NCBI GenBank assembly: GCA_964536965.1
Contig: CAZIAL010000014.1
Span: 10,603-74,602, forward strand
Direction of reading: 5' to 3'
From: JACMQW01 sp964536965
GTDB taxonomy: Bacteria; Bdellovibrionota; UBA1018
DNA: 64,000 nucleotides
Under the pieces are notes generated by a model. It saw only the letters and a program-made list of their open reading frames with translations. It made no database searches and had not been told where the DNA came from. The position numbers and the translations under genes are program-made. This document shows, one piece after another, positions 16,858 through 26,040 of this stretch (the first letter of the stretch is position 1; each line of letters begins with the position of its first letter).

Positions 16858-17326
16858 AAGAACTGATCACGAAGTTCAGCGCCCACCAGGCCGCGGCGGC
16901 GGCGAGGAACGCGAGCGTAAACGTCGTGATGAAGAGGATCGCGACGATAGAGACCAGGAGGATTTGCGCGTGTTTCGTCGTCCGCTCCGGTCGGAGGGCA
17001 TGGGCTTCGATCAGGGCGAGATTTTTATTGTTCGATTTCCATACGAAATCACCGAACCAGCCGAGAATCGGAATGATCGAGATCGCGTTGTCGATCATGA
17101 TGTTCACGAGCATCCGCAGGAGAACGGGAATCGAAACCTGGAGCATGGCCGCCCGGGCGACGATGTAACCCGAAACGCCCGTGGTCAGCAGTCCCCCGAT
17201 CACCGGGATAAAACCTAAAATTCCGTCGAATCCCACGCGAATGCCGAGCGGAAGGCGGAACTTCGAGTCCATCAAATCCGCTAATATTTTCAGGTCCTTG
17301 ACTTCATTTTCGCGGGCGAGGGTCAT
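16838..17326 (-). CDS. DUF4112 membrane protein
   Basis: 162-residue protein of the DUF4112 family. Family hallmarks are LADLMDSKFRLPLGIRVGFDGILGFIPVIGG near the N-terminus and FGDFVWKSNNKNLALIEAH in the middle. Hydrophobic stretches occur at about 30-55, 62-88 and 120-150. Role unknown; members are common in bacteria and unlinked to a pathway. Convergent with xdhC and divergent from the DTW-domain gene. Confidence 0.8.
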   Translation of the reverse strand: MTLARENEVKDLKILADLMDSKFRLPLGIRVGFDGILGFIPVIGGLLTTGVSGYIVARAAMLQVSIPVLLRMLVNIMIDNAISIIPILGWFGDFVWKSNNKNLALIEAHALRPERTTKHAQILLVSIVAILFITTFTLAFLAAAAAWWALNFVISSFNDGSF

Positions 17327-17397
17327 GCAGGCACCCTAAGCCAATTTCCAGGAGTTGTCATCGGCGCGTGGTCAGGGCATGCTCGCCGCCAAGCCCC

Positions 17398-18054
17398 ATG
17401 ACGCACCTGTCTGAAGCCATCTATCGCGACCAATGTTATCGCTGTCTCCGTGCGACCTCGGTCTGTACTTGCGCCCTCATCGCCCCTTTTTCCCCTCGGT
17501 TCGGGATCGTCCTGCTCCAGCACCCGAAAGAGCGGAAGAATAGCATCGGGACGGCCCGGATGACCCATCTCTGCATCGCGAACTCGCGACTGATCGCGGG
17601 CGTTGAATTCGACGGGCATCCGGAAGTCGACGCCCTGCTCGACGACCCGGCGAATGCCTGTCACGTCCTTTTTCCCGGACCGACCGCGATCGAAGTCGAT
17701 CGCCTCGGGCACGATCCCCTCGCTTCGCCGGCGCTCGGACTCGGTAGGCGGAAACTGATCGTATTCGTCATCGACGGGACCTGGGCCCAGGCGAAAGGAA
17801 TGTTACGCAAGAGCGCGCGGCTCGGGACCCTGCCTAGGGTCTCCTTCCAGCCTTCACGACCGTCGAATTACCGCGTCCGAAAACAACCCAGCCGATTCTG
17901 CCTTTCGACCATCGAAGCGACGCATCGCCTGATCGAGATCCTCGATCCGCAGGTCGATCCCGGAATCCTGCTGACCGTTTTCGACCGCATGGTCGAAAAA
18001 CAAGTCAGCTTCGCATCGCGCGGCCAGCTGCGCGAACTTTCCGGAGCGGTATGA
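17398..18054 (+). CDS. DTW-domain tRNA-uridine aminocarboxypropyltransferase-like protein
   Basis: Members transfer the 3-amino-3-carboxypropyl group of SAM to uridine in tRNA (acp3U; TapT/YfiP and DTWD proteins). Seen: an N-terminal zinc-type cluster CYRCLRATSVCTC; LLQHPKERKNSIGTAR, a typical substrate-site motif; FVIDGTWAQAKGM, the DxTW signature; and YRVRKQPSRFCLSTIEA. I start at ATG 17398 (218 residues), close to the domain; a GTG at 17368 is possible. The stop overlaps the tgt ATG by four bases, so two tRNA-modifying enzymes are coupled. Confidence 0.85.
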   Translation: MTHLSEAIYRDQCYRCLRATSVCTCALIAPFSPRFGIVLLQHPKERKNSIGTARMTHLCIANSRLIAGVEFDGHPEVDALLDDPANACHVLFPGPTAIEVDRLGHDPLASPALGLGRRKLIVFVIDGTWAQAKGMLRKSARLGTLPRVSFQPSRPSNYRVRKQPSRFCLSTIEATHRLIEILDPQVDPGILLTVFDRMVEKQVSFASRGQLRELSGAV

Positions 18055-19283
18055 GCACGCATACCAGTCGACTCGATTTCCAGGTCGAAGCGGAGGCAAG
18101 CGGAAGTCAGGCGCGCGCCGCGCGTTTCACCACGCTCCACGGAGAGATGCGGACCCCGATCTTCATGCCCGTCGGAACGCAGGCGACCGTGAAGGGACTT
18201 TCCGTCGAAACCCTGCGAACCGTCGGCGCGCGGATGCTCCTGGCGAATACCTACCACCTTCTCCTCCGGCCCGGCCCCGAGGTATTTCGCCACTTCGGCG
18301 GCATCCATCGATTCATGAACTGGGATGGGCCGGTCCTGACCGATTCGGGCGGATTCCAGATTTTTTCCCTGCCCCACTCGCGTTCGATGCGCGAAGAAGG
18401 CGCGCGTTTCCAGAGTTATGTCGACGGGAAGATGCATCTGCTTTCGCCCGAGAGCAGTATCGAGATGCAGAAGGCGATCGGCAGCGACGTGATGATGGTC
18501 CTCGACCAGTGCATCCCTTCGACTTCTCCCCACGCGGACGCCGAAGCCGCGATGGAGCTCACCCATCGATGGGCGAAGCGAAGCCTTCTCGCGCGCGGGG
18601 ATTCGCCCCAGTCCCTCTTCGGAATTATCCAGGGCGCCGTTTTTCCGGATCTACGCGCCCGCAGCGTGGAAGCGATCACTTCGCTCCCATTCGACGGCTT
18701 TGCCATCGGCGGCCTCGCGGTCGGCGAAACGAAGGCGGAGCGCGAGGATTTCACCGAAATCACGACCCGACTTCTGCCGCGAGCCTTCCCCCGCTACCTT
18801 ATGGGAGTCGGCACGCCCATCGATCTCCTCGAGGCCGTCCATCGCGGCGTCGATCTCTTCGACTGCATCCTCCCCTCGGCGCTGGCGAAACGCGGAACGG
18901 CGTACACCACGGGCGGGAAGGTCCAGCTTCGGAGGAGCGCTTATAAATTCGTCGAAGACCCGATCGACCTGGATTGTCCCTGCTCGACATGCGCGAAGTA
19001 CACGCGTGCCTATCTCCACCATCTGACCAAGACCGAAGAGACGCTCGGATGGCAGCTCATCAGCATCCACAATCTTTCCTTCTACCACCGAATCATGCAC
19101 GAGATGCGGCAGGCGATTTTCGAGGACACCTTTGGCGAGTACTACCTGGCTCGGCGGAACGCGTGGGCGAAGGAAGAAGAAGGATCGGGCCCAGGAAACG
19201 CGAAGGGCCGATCTTCCCGAAAAATCCGAGAGGAATCGGCCCTGCGTGCGGTTCTCCGGGTTTCTAACCCGGAGAAGGTTTAG
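18051..19283 (+). CDS. tgt: tRNA-guanine transglycosylase
   Basis: Exchanges G34 for preQ1 in GUN-anticodon tRNAs during queuosine synthesis. 410 residues, family-typical length plus a ~30-residue charged tail. Key parts: TDSGGFQIFSL with the base-recognition Asp, GGLAVGE, the nucleophile region DLFDCILPSALAKRGTAYT, and the zinc site C309-x-C311-xx-C314 with a distal His near 340 (SIHN). The first ~20 residues are variable. Coupled to the DTW gene by an ATGA overlap. Confidence 0.95.
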   Translation: MSTHTSRLDFQVEAEASGSQARAARFTTLHGEMRTPIFMPVGTQATVKGLSVETLRTVGARMLLANTYHLLLRPGPEVFRHFGGIHRFMNWDGPVLTDSGGFQIFSLPHSRSMREEGARFQSYVDGKMHLLSPESSIEMQKAIGSDVMMVLDQCIPSTSPHADAEAAMELTHRWAKRSLLARGDSPQSLFGIIQGAVFPDLRARSVEAITSLPFDGFAIGGLAVGETKAEREDFTEITTRLLPRAFPRYLMGVGTPIDLLEAVHRGVDLFDCILPSALAKRGTAYTTGGKVQLRRSAYKFVEDPIDLDCPCSTCAKYTRAYLHHLTKTEETLGWQLISIHNLSFYHRIMHEMRQAIFEDTFGEYYLARRNAWAKEEEGSGPGNAKGRSSRKIREESALRAVLRVSNPEKV

Positions 19284-19354
19284 TGGAGATCGAAGTCGGC
19301 GGCGGCGCCGTCGGCGACTCCTCCGGATATTAAGACGTCGAATCTTTGTTTCGG

Positions 19355-19567
19355 TTAATGGCGGTCACGACCAAAGCGCATCGGATTTTTCCGGTCCTGA
19401 TTCAGACCTTCGTTCGGATCCTGATCCGTTCGGGGGCGTTCCTTCTCGGGAGGCAGGGGCTGACCGCCCTCGCTCTCCCATCGTCCCACTTCTTTTTTCA
19501 GCGGGGTTTTTTCCTTGCGCGGGATCTTCTCGGAGCGATCCTGATTAAAATTTTTTTCGTTCGTCAT
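19355..19567 (-). CDS. small hydrophilic protein of unknown function
   Basis: 70 residues from ATG 19567, preceded by AGGAAGGAGATTTC, an excellent ribosome site that decides this start over the longer frame. The protein is almost devoid of hydrophobic residues and rich in Lys, Glu, Asn and Arg (KIPRKEKTPLKKEVGRWESE), so probably disordered or nucleic-acid-associated. It lies alone, convergent to tgt. No family recognised. Confidence 0.55.
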   Translation of the reverse strand: MTNEKNFNQDRSEKIPRKEKTPLKKEVGRWESEGGQPLPPEKERPRTDQDPNEGLNQDRKNPMRFGRDRH

Positions 19568-19792
19568 GAAATCTCCTTCCTGTCGGTGAAAGATGGAGCA
19601 AATCCAAGACCATCCGCCTCGTCCCATTTTTCCCACGCGCATGCGCTAACCGCGGTCAGATTTTTCATAGGTTAGCCGGCGAGCGGCCATTGGCGCGTTT
19701 TCACGGCGCATTTAGCTTTCGCTCCCGCGCAAATTCCCCAGAATTCGCGGCCCCGAAATTGCTTCTTAAGTCATTAAGAACAGGGAGGTTCT

Positions 19793-20107
19793 ATGGCAGT
19801 ACAAAGAGATTTGGGGCAAAAATTTGGCGAACTCCGTTTTTCATATCCGCATCCGTTCCATGAATCTTTTTCGGACGCGGATTTCGATTCCTCGCGCAGG
19901 GTCGTCGCGGAACGAGTGAAACACGAAAAAGAGACGACCTCGGATGATCGCGAACTTCCGAACGAAAAGGAAGTGGAGCGCGTGGATCCGAAAGAACTCG
20001 ATCGGGAAATCGGCGAACCGAAGCGAATGCCGAAGACCGCGAAAGCCATGGGTTGGTCGATGATGCTTCTCGGAAATTGTCCGGAATACGGCGCGTCTTT
20101 CGCCTGA
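19793..20107 (+). CDS. hypothetical charged protein
   Basis: 104 residues, start supported by GGGAGG seven bases upstream. The middle is highly charged (RVKHEKETTSDDRELPNEKEVERVDPKELDREIGE); the C-terminus is more hydrophobic with one Cys (MGWSMMLLGNCPEYG). No signal peptide and no recognised domain. First of three co-oriented genes ahead of the BON and glycine-rich stress-type proteins, which hints at a shared stress role, but this is only context. Confidence 0.55.
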   Translation: MAVQRDLGQKFGELRFSYPHPFHESFSDADFDSSRRVVAERVKHEKETTSDDRELPNEKEVERVDPKELDREIGEPKRMPKTAKAMGWSMMLLGNCPEYGASFA

Positions 20108-20146
20108 GACTTTCTCCCCACTTAACCCACTCGGAAAGGGATCCAT

Positions 20147-20629
20147 ATGCAGTATCGACGTTTTCCAGCGATCGTTCTCGGCGGCCTCCTCCTCATACCC
20201 GTGTTTCGGCCTTCCGAACCGGTGTTCGCGAAGGAAGTCATCACGACTCAGCAATCCGCGGCCCTCCTCCCCCAGCCCGTCGGCGGCGACAAGGTCCGCG
20301 ACCGCACCCAAGATCGAGCGCAAGACCGAGCCCGGGTGGACCGCGGCGCCGATGCCCGCACGTCCGACCGGGGCACGACCGATCGAATCACGGCGAACGT
20401 GAGAACTCGCGATCGGGAAATCACCCGGATGATCCGCGAAGAGCTCCAGTCGGAAGCGACGCTTTCCCCCTACGCAAAAAACGTGAAGATCGTGACCCTG
20501 AGGGGAATCGTCACCCTCCGCGGCCCCGTCACGACCGAAGCGGAACGCATTCGCATCGAATCCATCGCCAAAGAAGTTGCGGGAACCCATACGGTGAAAA
20601 ATCAGCTCCGGGTGACCCGTGGCGAATAA
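20147..20629 (+). CDS. exported BON-domain protein
   Basis: 160 residues: signal peptide (FPAIVLGGLLLIPVF...VFA), an Arg/Asp-rich linker (DRTQDRAQDRARVDRGAD), and a C-terminal BON domain from about 85 (ITRMIREELQSE...VKIVTLRGIVTLRGPVTTEAE...VAGTHTVKNQL). BON domains in OsmY-like proteins bind phospholipid and are osmotically induced. The stop codon overlaps the next gene's GTG start. Confidence 0.8.
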   Translation: MQYRRFPAIVLGGLLLIPVFRPSEPVFAKEVITTQQSAALLPQPVGGDKVRDRTQDRAQDRARVDRGADARTSDRGTTDRITANVRTRDREITRMIREELQSEATLSPYAKNVKIVTLRGIVTLRGPVTTEAERIRIESIAKEVAGTHTVKNQLRVTRGE

Positions 20630-21230
20630 GCTGCGCCAAGCCACTCGTTCCGTGTTCGGAATCCTCGATGGAAGCCGGGAAGCCGACGCCGCGGTCGATC
20701 GGCTGAAAGGCGCGGGATTCCGGAACGAAGACATCTCGGTGCTGATGCCGGCCCGAGGCTTCGCCGCCCGCTACGCGCATCTCGATTCGACCAAGGCTCC
20801 GGAAGGAATCGCCGCCGGCGTCACCGGGGGGGCGCTCGTCGGGGGCGGACTCGGCTGGTTGGCGGGAATCGGTTCGCTGGCGATTCCCGGTCTCGGACCG
20901 ATGCTCGCCGCGGGGCCGATCATGGGGGCGCTCGCAGGGGCCGGCGTGGGTGGAGCGGTCGGCGGAATCACGGGCGCACTGATCGGGCTCGGCATTCCCG
21001 AATACGAAGCCCGAAGGTACGAGGAGATCATTCGCGACGGCGGAGTGATGGTCTCGGTCCATGTCGACGATCGCGAATGGTCACGGAAAGCGAAAGGGAT
21101 TCTCGAAGACTCAGGTGCCCGCGACATTCACACCTCCGGAGACCTCGGGACGGGGTTCACCCATACGGGATTCCGCACCTTGCCGCGGCCGATGGAATCG
21201 GACTACGACGATTTTATGTACCGAAAGTAG
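20619..21230 (+). CDS. general stress 17M-like glycine-rich protein
   Basis: 203 residues, starting GTG 20619 inside the BON gene's last codons. The N-terminus (SVFGILDGSREADAAVDRLKGAGFRNEDISVLMP) matches the 17M/YflT-type fold. A long Gly/Ala-rich hydrophobic centre (about 60-125, GGALVGGGLGWLAGIGSL and following) resembles glycine-zipper membrane segments. It ends with a soluble segment (GGVMVSVHVDDREWSRKAKGILEDSGARDI). Family role: stress-associated membrane protein, mechanism unknown. Tail overlaps the convergent ABC-F gene by 17 nt. Confidence 0.75.
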   Translation: MANKLRQATRSVFGILDGSREADAAVDRLKGAGFRNEDISVLMPARGFAARYAHLDSTKAPEGIAAGVTGGALVGGGLGWLAGIGSLAIPGLGPMLAAGPIMGALAGAGVGGAVGGITGALIGLGIPEYEARRYEEIIRDGGVMVSVHVDDREWSRKAKGILEDSGARDIHTSGDLGTGFTHTGFRTLPRPMESDYDDFMYRK

Positions 21231-22827
21231 CCGGGCGGCGATTCTGATTCGATTCGAGATATTCCTGATAGGGCTGATCGAAATCGCGGACGCCGCGGCT
21301 TCCCACCTCGATCACCCGGTTCGCGACCGTTTCGATGAACTGTTGGTCGTGCGATGAGAACAGGACGTTCCCGCCGAACTTGGTCAGTGCGTTGTTCACC
21401 GCCTGGATCGACTCGAGGTCCAGGTGATTCGTCGGGCCGTCCAGAATAAGGACGTTGGCATCGACCAGCATCATCCGCGCAAGCATGCACCTGACGCGCT
21501 CCCCTCCGGAGAGGACCTTCGTCTTCTTCGTGGCTTCCTCGCCGGAAAAAAGCATCCGGCCGAGATACCCGCGCACGAAGTTTTCGTTCTGGTCGGGCGA
21601 AAACTGCCGTAGCCAGTCGATCAGGTTCAGATCGACGCCGTCGAAGAAAGCGGCGTTGTCCTTCGGAAAATACGTTCGCGAGGTCGTGACGCCCCACTTG
21701 AAGTCTCCGCTGTCCGCTTTCGTCTCCCCCATCAGGATCTGGAAAAGCGTCGTGACCGCGAGCTCCGTGTCGCCGACGAAGACGGCCTTGTCGCCTTTCC
21801 GGAGAGTGAAGCTCGTCCGGTCCAGGACTTTCACGCCGTTTACCGACTTCGAAAGATTCTCGACCCGAAGGATCTGGTCGCCGGCTTCGCGCTCGGCCTT
21901 GAACGAGACGAACGGATACTTGCGCGAAGACGGTTTGATGTCGTCCAGGGTGAGCTTCTCGAGCTGGCGACGACGAGACGTGGCTTGCCGGGACTTCGAG
22001 GCGTTCGCGCTGAAACGCGCGATGAAGGCCTTGAGCTCCTCCGCCTTGTCCTCGGTCTTTTTCTTTTTCTCCTGCATCTGCTTCAGCGCGAGCTGACTCG
22101 ATTCGTACCAGAAATCGTAGTTTCCGGTGAAGAGCTGGATCCGGCCGAAGTCGATGTCGGCCATATGCGTGCAAACCTGGTTCAGGAAATGGCGATCGTG
22201 GGAAACCACGATCAGGGTCTTGTCGAATTCGAGAAGAAAATTCTCGAGCCACCGAATCGCGGTCACGTCCAGATGGTTGGTGGGTTCGTCGAGCAGAAGG
22301 ATGTCGGGCTTTCCGAAGAGCGCCTGCGCGAGGAGAACCTTCAGCTTATCGGTATCGCGAAGCTCGGCCATCTTCTTCTCGTGAAGCTCGGTTCCGATTC
22401 CCAGTCCCGCGAGCAAAACGGCGGCGTCGCTTTCCGCCTCCCAGCCGTTCAGTTCGGCGAACTGCGCTTCGAGCTCGCCCGCTCGGTCACCGTCCTTTTC
22501 CGAAAAATCGGCCTTCGCATAGAGCGCATCCTTCTCGGCGATGATCGCCATCAGGCGCGGCTCGCCCATGATGACGGTCTTCAGCACCTGGACGTCGTCG
22601 AAAGTAAAATGGTCCTGACGGAGGAAGGACATCCGTTCACCCGGAGTGATCGTGACCGTGCCCTTATAGGAGGTATTCTCGCCCGACAAGATCTTCAGAA
22701 ACGTCGACTTCCCCGCGCCATTCGCGCCGATGAGTCCGTAACAATTTCCGGGCACGAACTTGACGTTCACGTCCTCGAAAAGGCGGTGGCTTCCATAACT
22801 CAGGCTCACTCCGGCGACCGTAATCAT
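21214..22827 (-). CDS. ABC-F family ATPase (YbiT/YkpA type)
   Basis: Soluble twin-ATPase that acts on the ribosome E-site rather than in membrane transport. 537 residues. NBD1: Walker A GLIGANGAGKST (31-42) and LLLDEPTNHLD. A Lys/Glu-rich inter-domain linker is at about 240-310 (KQMQEKKKKTEDKAEELK). NBD2 has a degenerate Walker A (VGDTELAVTTLF), LSGGERVRCMLARM and ILDGPTNHLDLE. The first ABC signature is altered (LRDTDKLKVLLAQAL). DGPTNHLD and the weak second P-loop are known for the YkpA/YbiT group. Confidence 0.9.
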   Translation of the reverse strand: MITVAGVSLSYGSHRLFEDVNVKFVPGNCYGLIGANGAGKSTFLKILSGENTSYKGTVTITPGERMSFLRQDHFTFDDVQVLKTVIMGEPRLMAIIAEKDALYAKADFSEKDGDRAGELEAQFAELNGWEAESDAAVLLAGLGIGTELHEKKMAELRDTDKLKVLLAQALFGKPDILLLDEPTNHLDVTAIRWLENFLLEFDKTLIVVSHDRHFLNQVCTHMADIDFGRIQLFTGNYDFWYESSQLALKQMQEKKKKTEDKAEELKAFIARFSANASKSRQATSRRRQLEKLTLDDIKPSSRKYPFVSFKAEREAGDQILRVENLSKSVNGVKVLDRTSFTLRKGDKAVFVGDTELAVTTLFQILMGETKADSGDFKWGVTTSRTYFPKDNAAFFDGVDLNLIDWLRQFSPDQNENFVRGYLGRMLFSGEEATKKTKVLSGGERVRCMLARMMLVDANVLILDGPTNHLDLESIQAVNNALTKFGGNVLFSSHDQQFIETVANRVIEVGSRGVRDFDQPYQEYLESNQNRRPATFGT

Positions 22828-22871
22828 GCGGGCACTGTATACGCGCCCTATACGCGCCGCAACATCAAACC

Positions 22872-25211
22872 TTGAGGAAACTCACCGAATGGTCTGCTAG
22901 GCTGGGGGCAGTGAACCTACGGCGCCACCCTTTAGCCATTTTCCTAGGTCTAACCTTCGTTTCGTCCTTTCTTTCGGCGGAATCGGCGCACGCTTCGGGT
23001 GCGAGATTCACGGGGACCCCGCTCCCCGTGAATCTCTACCTTCGGTACTACCATCAGTTCCAGTTCGCGGGTTACTACGCGGCCGAAAAGCAGGGGTTCT
23101 ATCGAAACGCGGGAATCGACGTGAAGATCGTCGAAGGGCGTCCCGCGGCTTACGAAGTCGACTTCATCCTGGAAAAGCCGGGACGTTTCGGCATCGGGAA
23201 CGCCAATCTCGTGGGCGAACGCGGACTGGGGAAACCGATCGTCGCCCTGACCCCGATTTTCCAGCACTCCCCTGCCGTGCTGATCGCGCTCGAAAGTTCC
23301 GGGATCCGCAAACCCTCGGACCTCGTCGGAAAGCGAGTCGGCGTGCGCGAGGCTCGGCAGATGACCGATCCCGCCTACCGAGGGATGATGCTCGCCAACG
23401 GTATTTCTCCCGACCGGGTCGAATGGGTGAACCATAGCTGGAACATCAAGGACCTGATCGAAGGACGACTCGACGCGCTCTCGGTTTACCTCACGACCGA
23501 AGTGCCGCGATTCCGGCAGCTCGGGCACGAGATTCGGGTCTTGAACCCGACGGACTACGGGATGGATTTCTACGGGGATGTCCTCTTCACCTCCGAAAGC
23601 ACCATGCTAGTCGATCCGACGACGACTCGAAAATTCGTCGAGACCTCGCTCCAAGGCTGGCACTATGCCCTCGAAAATACGGAGGAGATGATCCAGTACA
23701 TCGCGGCGCTGCCGGGCGTGAAAGAGCGCGGCATCACCGAAGCGCTTCTTCGCATCGAGGCCGCGGAAATGAGAAAGCTCATCGAGCCCGATCTTATCGA
23801 AATCGGATACTCGAACCAATGGCGGTGGGATCGAATCATCGATATCTACCGGCGTCTCGGCCAAATTCCGAAGGACGCCCAGTTCGACGCCTTCGTGCTC
23901 CGGAACGAATTGCACGAATGGGGCCCCTACGGCACCGCCATCCGCCGTATTCTCCTCGTTCTCGCGGGGATCGCGCTTCTGGCGGTTTTCTGGGTTTTCT
24001 CCCTGCGGGCCCAGGTGGCGCGCAAGACCCTGGAACTCCAGAATGCGACACAGAGGGCCGAGGAGCAAAGGATCGCGGCGGAACGCGCGAATGAGATCAA
24101 GAGCCTGTTCCTCGCGAACATCAGCCACGAGCTTCGCACTCCGCTCACCGCGATTCTCGGTTTCGTCGATCTCCTGAAGAACCCGCAGATCACGACTTCG
24201 GATCGCGCGCAGTTTCTCTCGATCGTCGAGCGCACGGGAGAAAACCTGGCCGCGATTCTGAACGACATCCTCGACCTCGCGAAGATCGAGTCGGGAAAAC
24301 TCGAAATCCGAGCGACCGAGATCTCCCTGGACACGCTCATTGCCGATTTTAAATCGCTCCTCGCGCTGCGGGCGGACCACCAGGGAGTCGATCTTCGCTT
24401 CGTCGCGGATGGCCCGGTTCCGGACCTCCTCGTGACGGACGGTATCCGGCTCAAACAGATCCTGCTGAACGTGATCGGAAATGCCATTAAGTTCACCACC
24501 GACGGCGACGTCGAAGTCCGTTACGGACTCGAAAACGGCCTGCTCGTATTTCGCGTTCGCGACACCGGCATCGGCATCGCCGACGAAGATCGCGAAAAAC
24601 TATTCCATCGATTCAGCCAAATCGACCAGTCCTTCCAGAAGGGTTACAGCGGTACGGGACTAGGGCTGACGATTTCGCGGCAGCTCGCGCAACTGCTGGG
24701 CGGCGATCTCGTTCTCGAGTCGAGCAAAGTCGGGGTCGGCAGCATTTTTCGAATCTCGATACGCTACCAGCCGGGCGCGCGGACGGCGAAATTCCGCGAA
24801 ACGGCCCCCCGGACGGTGAACCCCTCCGCCGAAAGACTTCGGGGCAACCGCATTCTGGTCGTCGACGACTGTTCCGATAACCAGCTCCTCGTGAAACTCT
24901 TCCTCGAAAAGGAGGGGGCGCAGGTTTTTCTGGCGAATAATGGCGAAGAAGCGGTCCGCGAAGGATTACGTTCTCGTTATGATTTGATCTTCATGGATAT
25001 CCAGATGCCGCTCATGGACGGATACTCGGCGACTCAGTCGCTGCGCAAAAACGGCTATACGGCGCCGATTCTCGCGCTGACCGCCAACGCGATGAAAGAG
25101 GACCTCGATCGATGCATCGTCGCCGGATGCGACGGCGTTCTCTCCAAACCGGTGCGCCGCGAGGAGCTCGTCGCGTACGCGGAGCGGTTCATGTCAAATC
25201 AATGTCATTGA
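22872..25211 (+). CDS. hybrid histidine kinase with periplasmic NMT1/THI5-like sensor
   Basis: 779 residues. After a signal sequence, residues ~50-340 form an NMT1/THI5-type solute-binding domain (YLRYYHQFQFAGYYAAEKQGFYRNAGIDVKIVEG), the fold of thiamine-precursor, nitrate and sulfonate binding proteins. One membrane span follows (~358-378), then a helical linker, HisKA with ISHELRTPLT (H419), a HATPase with N, G1 (RDTGIGIADE) and G2 (GTGLGLTISRQLA) boxes, and a receiver domain with VVDDCSDN and phospho-acceptor D709 (FMDIQMPLMDGY). No partner regulator is adjacent. The ligand is unknown; a small metabolite is inferred from the sensor fold. Confidence 0.88.
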   Translation: MRKLTEWSARLGAVNLRRHPLAIFLGLTFVSSFLSAESAHASGARFTGTPLPVNLYLRYYHQFQFAGYYAAEKQGFYRNAGIDVKIVEGRPAAYEVDFILEKPGRFGIGNANLVGERGLGKPIVALTPIFQHSPAVLIALESSGIRKPSDLVGKRVGVREARQMTDPAYRGMMLANGISPDRVEWVNHSWNIKDLIEGRLDALSVYLTTEVPRFRQLGHEIRVLNPTDYGMDFYGDVLFTSESTMLVDPTTTRKFVETSLQGWHYALENTEEMIQYIAALPGVKERGITEALLRIEAAEMRKLIEPDLIEIGYSNQWRWDRIIDIYRRLGQIPKDAQFDAFVLRNELHEWGPYGTAIRRILLVLAGIALLAVFWVFSLRAQVARKTLELQNATQRAEEQRIAAERANEIKSLFLANISHELRTPLTAILGFVDLLKNPQITTSDRAQFLSIVERTGENLAAILNDILDLAKIESGKLEIRATEISLDTLIADFKSLLALRADHQGVDLRFVADGPVPDLLVTDGIRLKQILLNVIGNAIKFTTDGDVEVRYGLENGLLVFRVRDTGIGIADEDREKLFHRFSQIDQSFQKGYSGTGLGLTISRQLAQLLGGDLVLESSKVGVGSIFRISIRYQPGARTAKFRETAPRTVNPSAERLRGNRILVVDDCSDNQLLVKLFLEKEGAQVFLANNGEEAVREGLRSRYDLIFMDIQMPLMDGYSATQSLRKNGYTAPILALTANAMKEDLDRCIVAGCDGVLSKPVRREELVAYAERFMSNQCH

Positions 25212-25241
25212 AGCGACGGAGCGGTCCCGCAGAATAAAGGG

Positions 25242-26039
25242 GTGTGGCACACCTCTCGTCTCCGTTGGCAGGCGTCTTCGTTCGTCCTCGTCCTCGCCCT
25301 TTCGTCCTGCGCGGCAACGCCCGTAAAGGCGGAACCCGCGACGGAAACGGATCACTCCGCCCGCCCGGACATCTCGGCGGTCGATCGCTATGGAATGCGT
25401 TCCTCGCATGAGCGGCTGATCGACAATCGAGGCGAAGGCCACGAACCGCTGTACGGAGTCAGAAACTTCCGCTCCGTGCTCGCGAATACCTTTTATCGCG
25501 GCGGCGGCAACAATGCCACGAATCGCTACGGCAAACGCCCGAACCGCAATCCCCTTCCGATCCAGGGACTGGAAAACCTCTGTCGCGAAGGATTCAGCAC
25601 GGCGGTCTACATGTATTCCGAAGGCTACGCAGATGCGCCGAAGAAAGTAAACTGCACGGATCGACGAACGGGAAAGAACCATACACTCGATTACCTCCAG
25701 ATGGGACCGTACAAGGAAGCGAACATCCGCGAGATGCTCCAGCTGATCCATCGGAAGGTGAAAGAGAGCGCCACGGGCTCCCCGATATCCCCGGTCTACT
25801 ACCACTGCTGGAACGGCTGGCATGCTTCCGGACTGATCTCCGCGTACTCACTCCGGCAGTTCTGCGGATACAGCGGCGCCCAGGCCATCGAGTACTGGAA
25901 TCTGAATACCGACGGGAACGACCGCGATCCGAATTTCGAAAAACTTCGCAAGCAGATGCGCGAGTTCAAGCCCTATGCGGACCTGGAACTCACGGCCGCG
26001 GAACGCGCGCGGATCTGCTTGCCGATGAAGGCGAAATAG
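25242..26039 (+). CDS. tyrosine/dual-specificity phosphatase-like lipoprotein with altered P-loop
   Basis: 265 residues from GTG 25242. Signal peptide with lipobox LSSC. The body resembles exported DSP-type phosphatases: a conserved NFRSVLANTFYRGG segment, then YYHCWNGWHASG at the catalytic-loop position. The usual loop is HCx5R; here C189 is kept but the Arg at +6 is Ala195 (C189-WNGWH-A195), with Ser196 next. This family variant may bind phosphate differently or be inactive. Convergent with a possible kinase-like exported protein, two bases apart end to end. Confidence 0.65.
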   Translation: MWHTSRLRWQASSFVLVLALSSCAATPVKAEPATETDHSARPDISAVDRYGMRSSHERLIDNRGEGHEPLYGVRNFRSVLANTFYRGGGNNATNRYGKRPNRNPLPIQGLENLCREGFSTAVYMYSEGYADAPKKVNCTDRRTGKNHTLDYLQMGPYKEANIREMLQLIHRKVKESATGSPISPVYYHCWNGWHASGLISAYSLRQFCGYSGAQAIEYWNLNTDGNDRDPNFEKLRKQMREFKPYADLELTAAERARICLPMKAK

Positions 26040-26040
26040 C

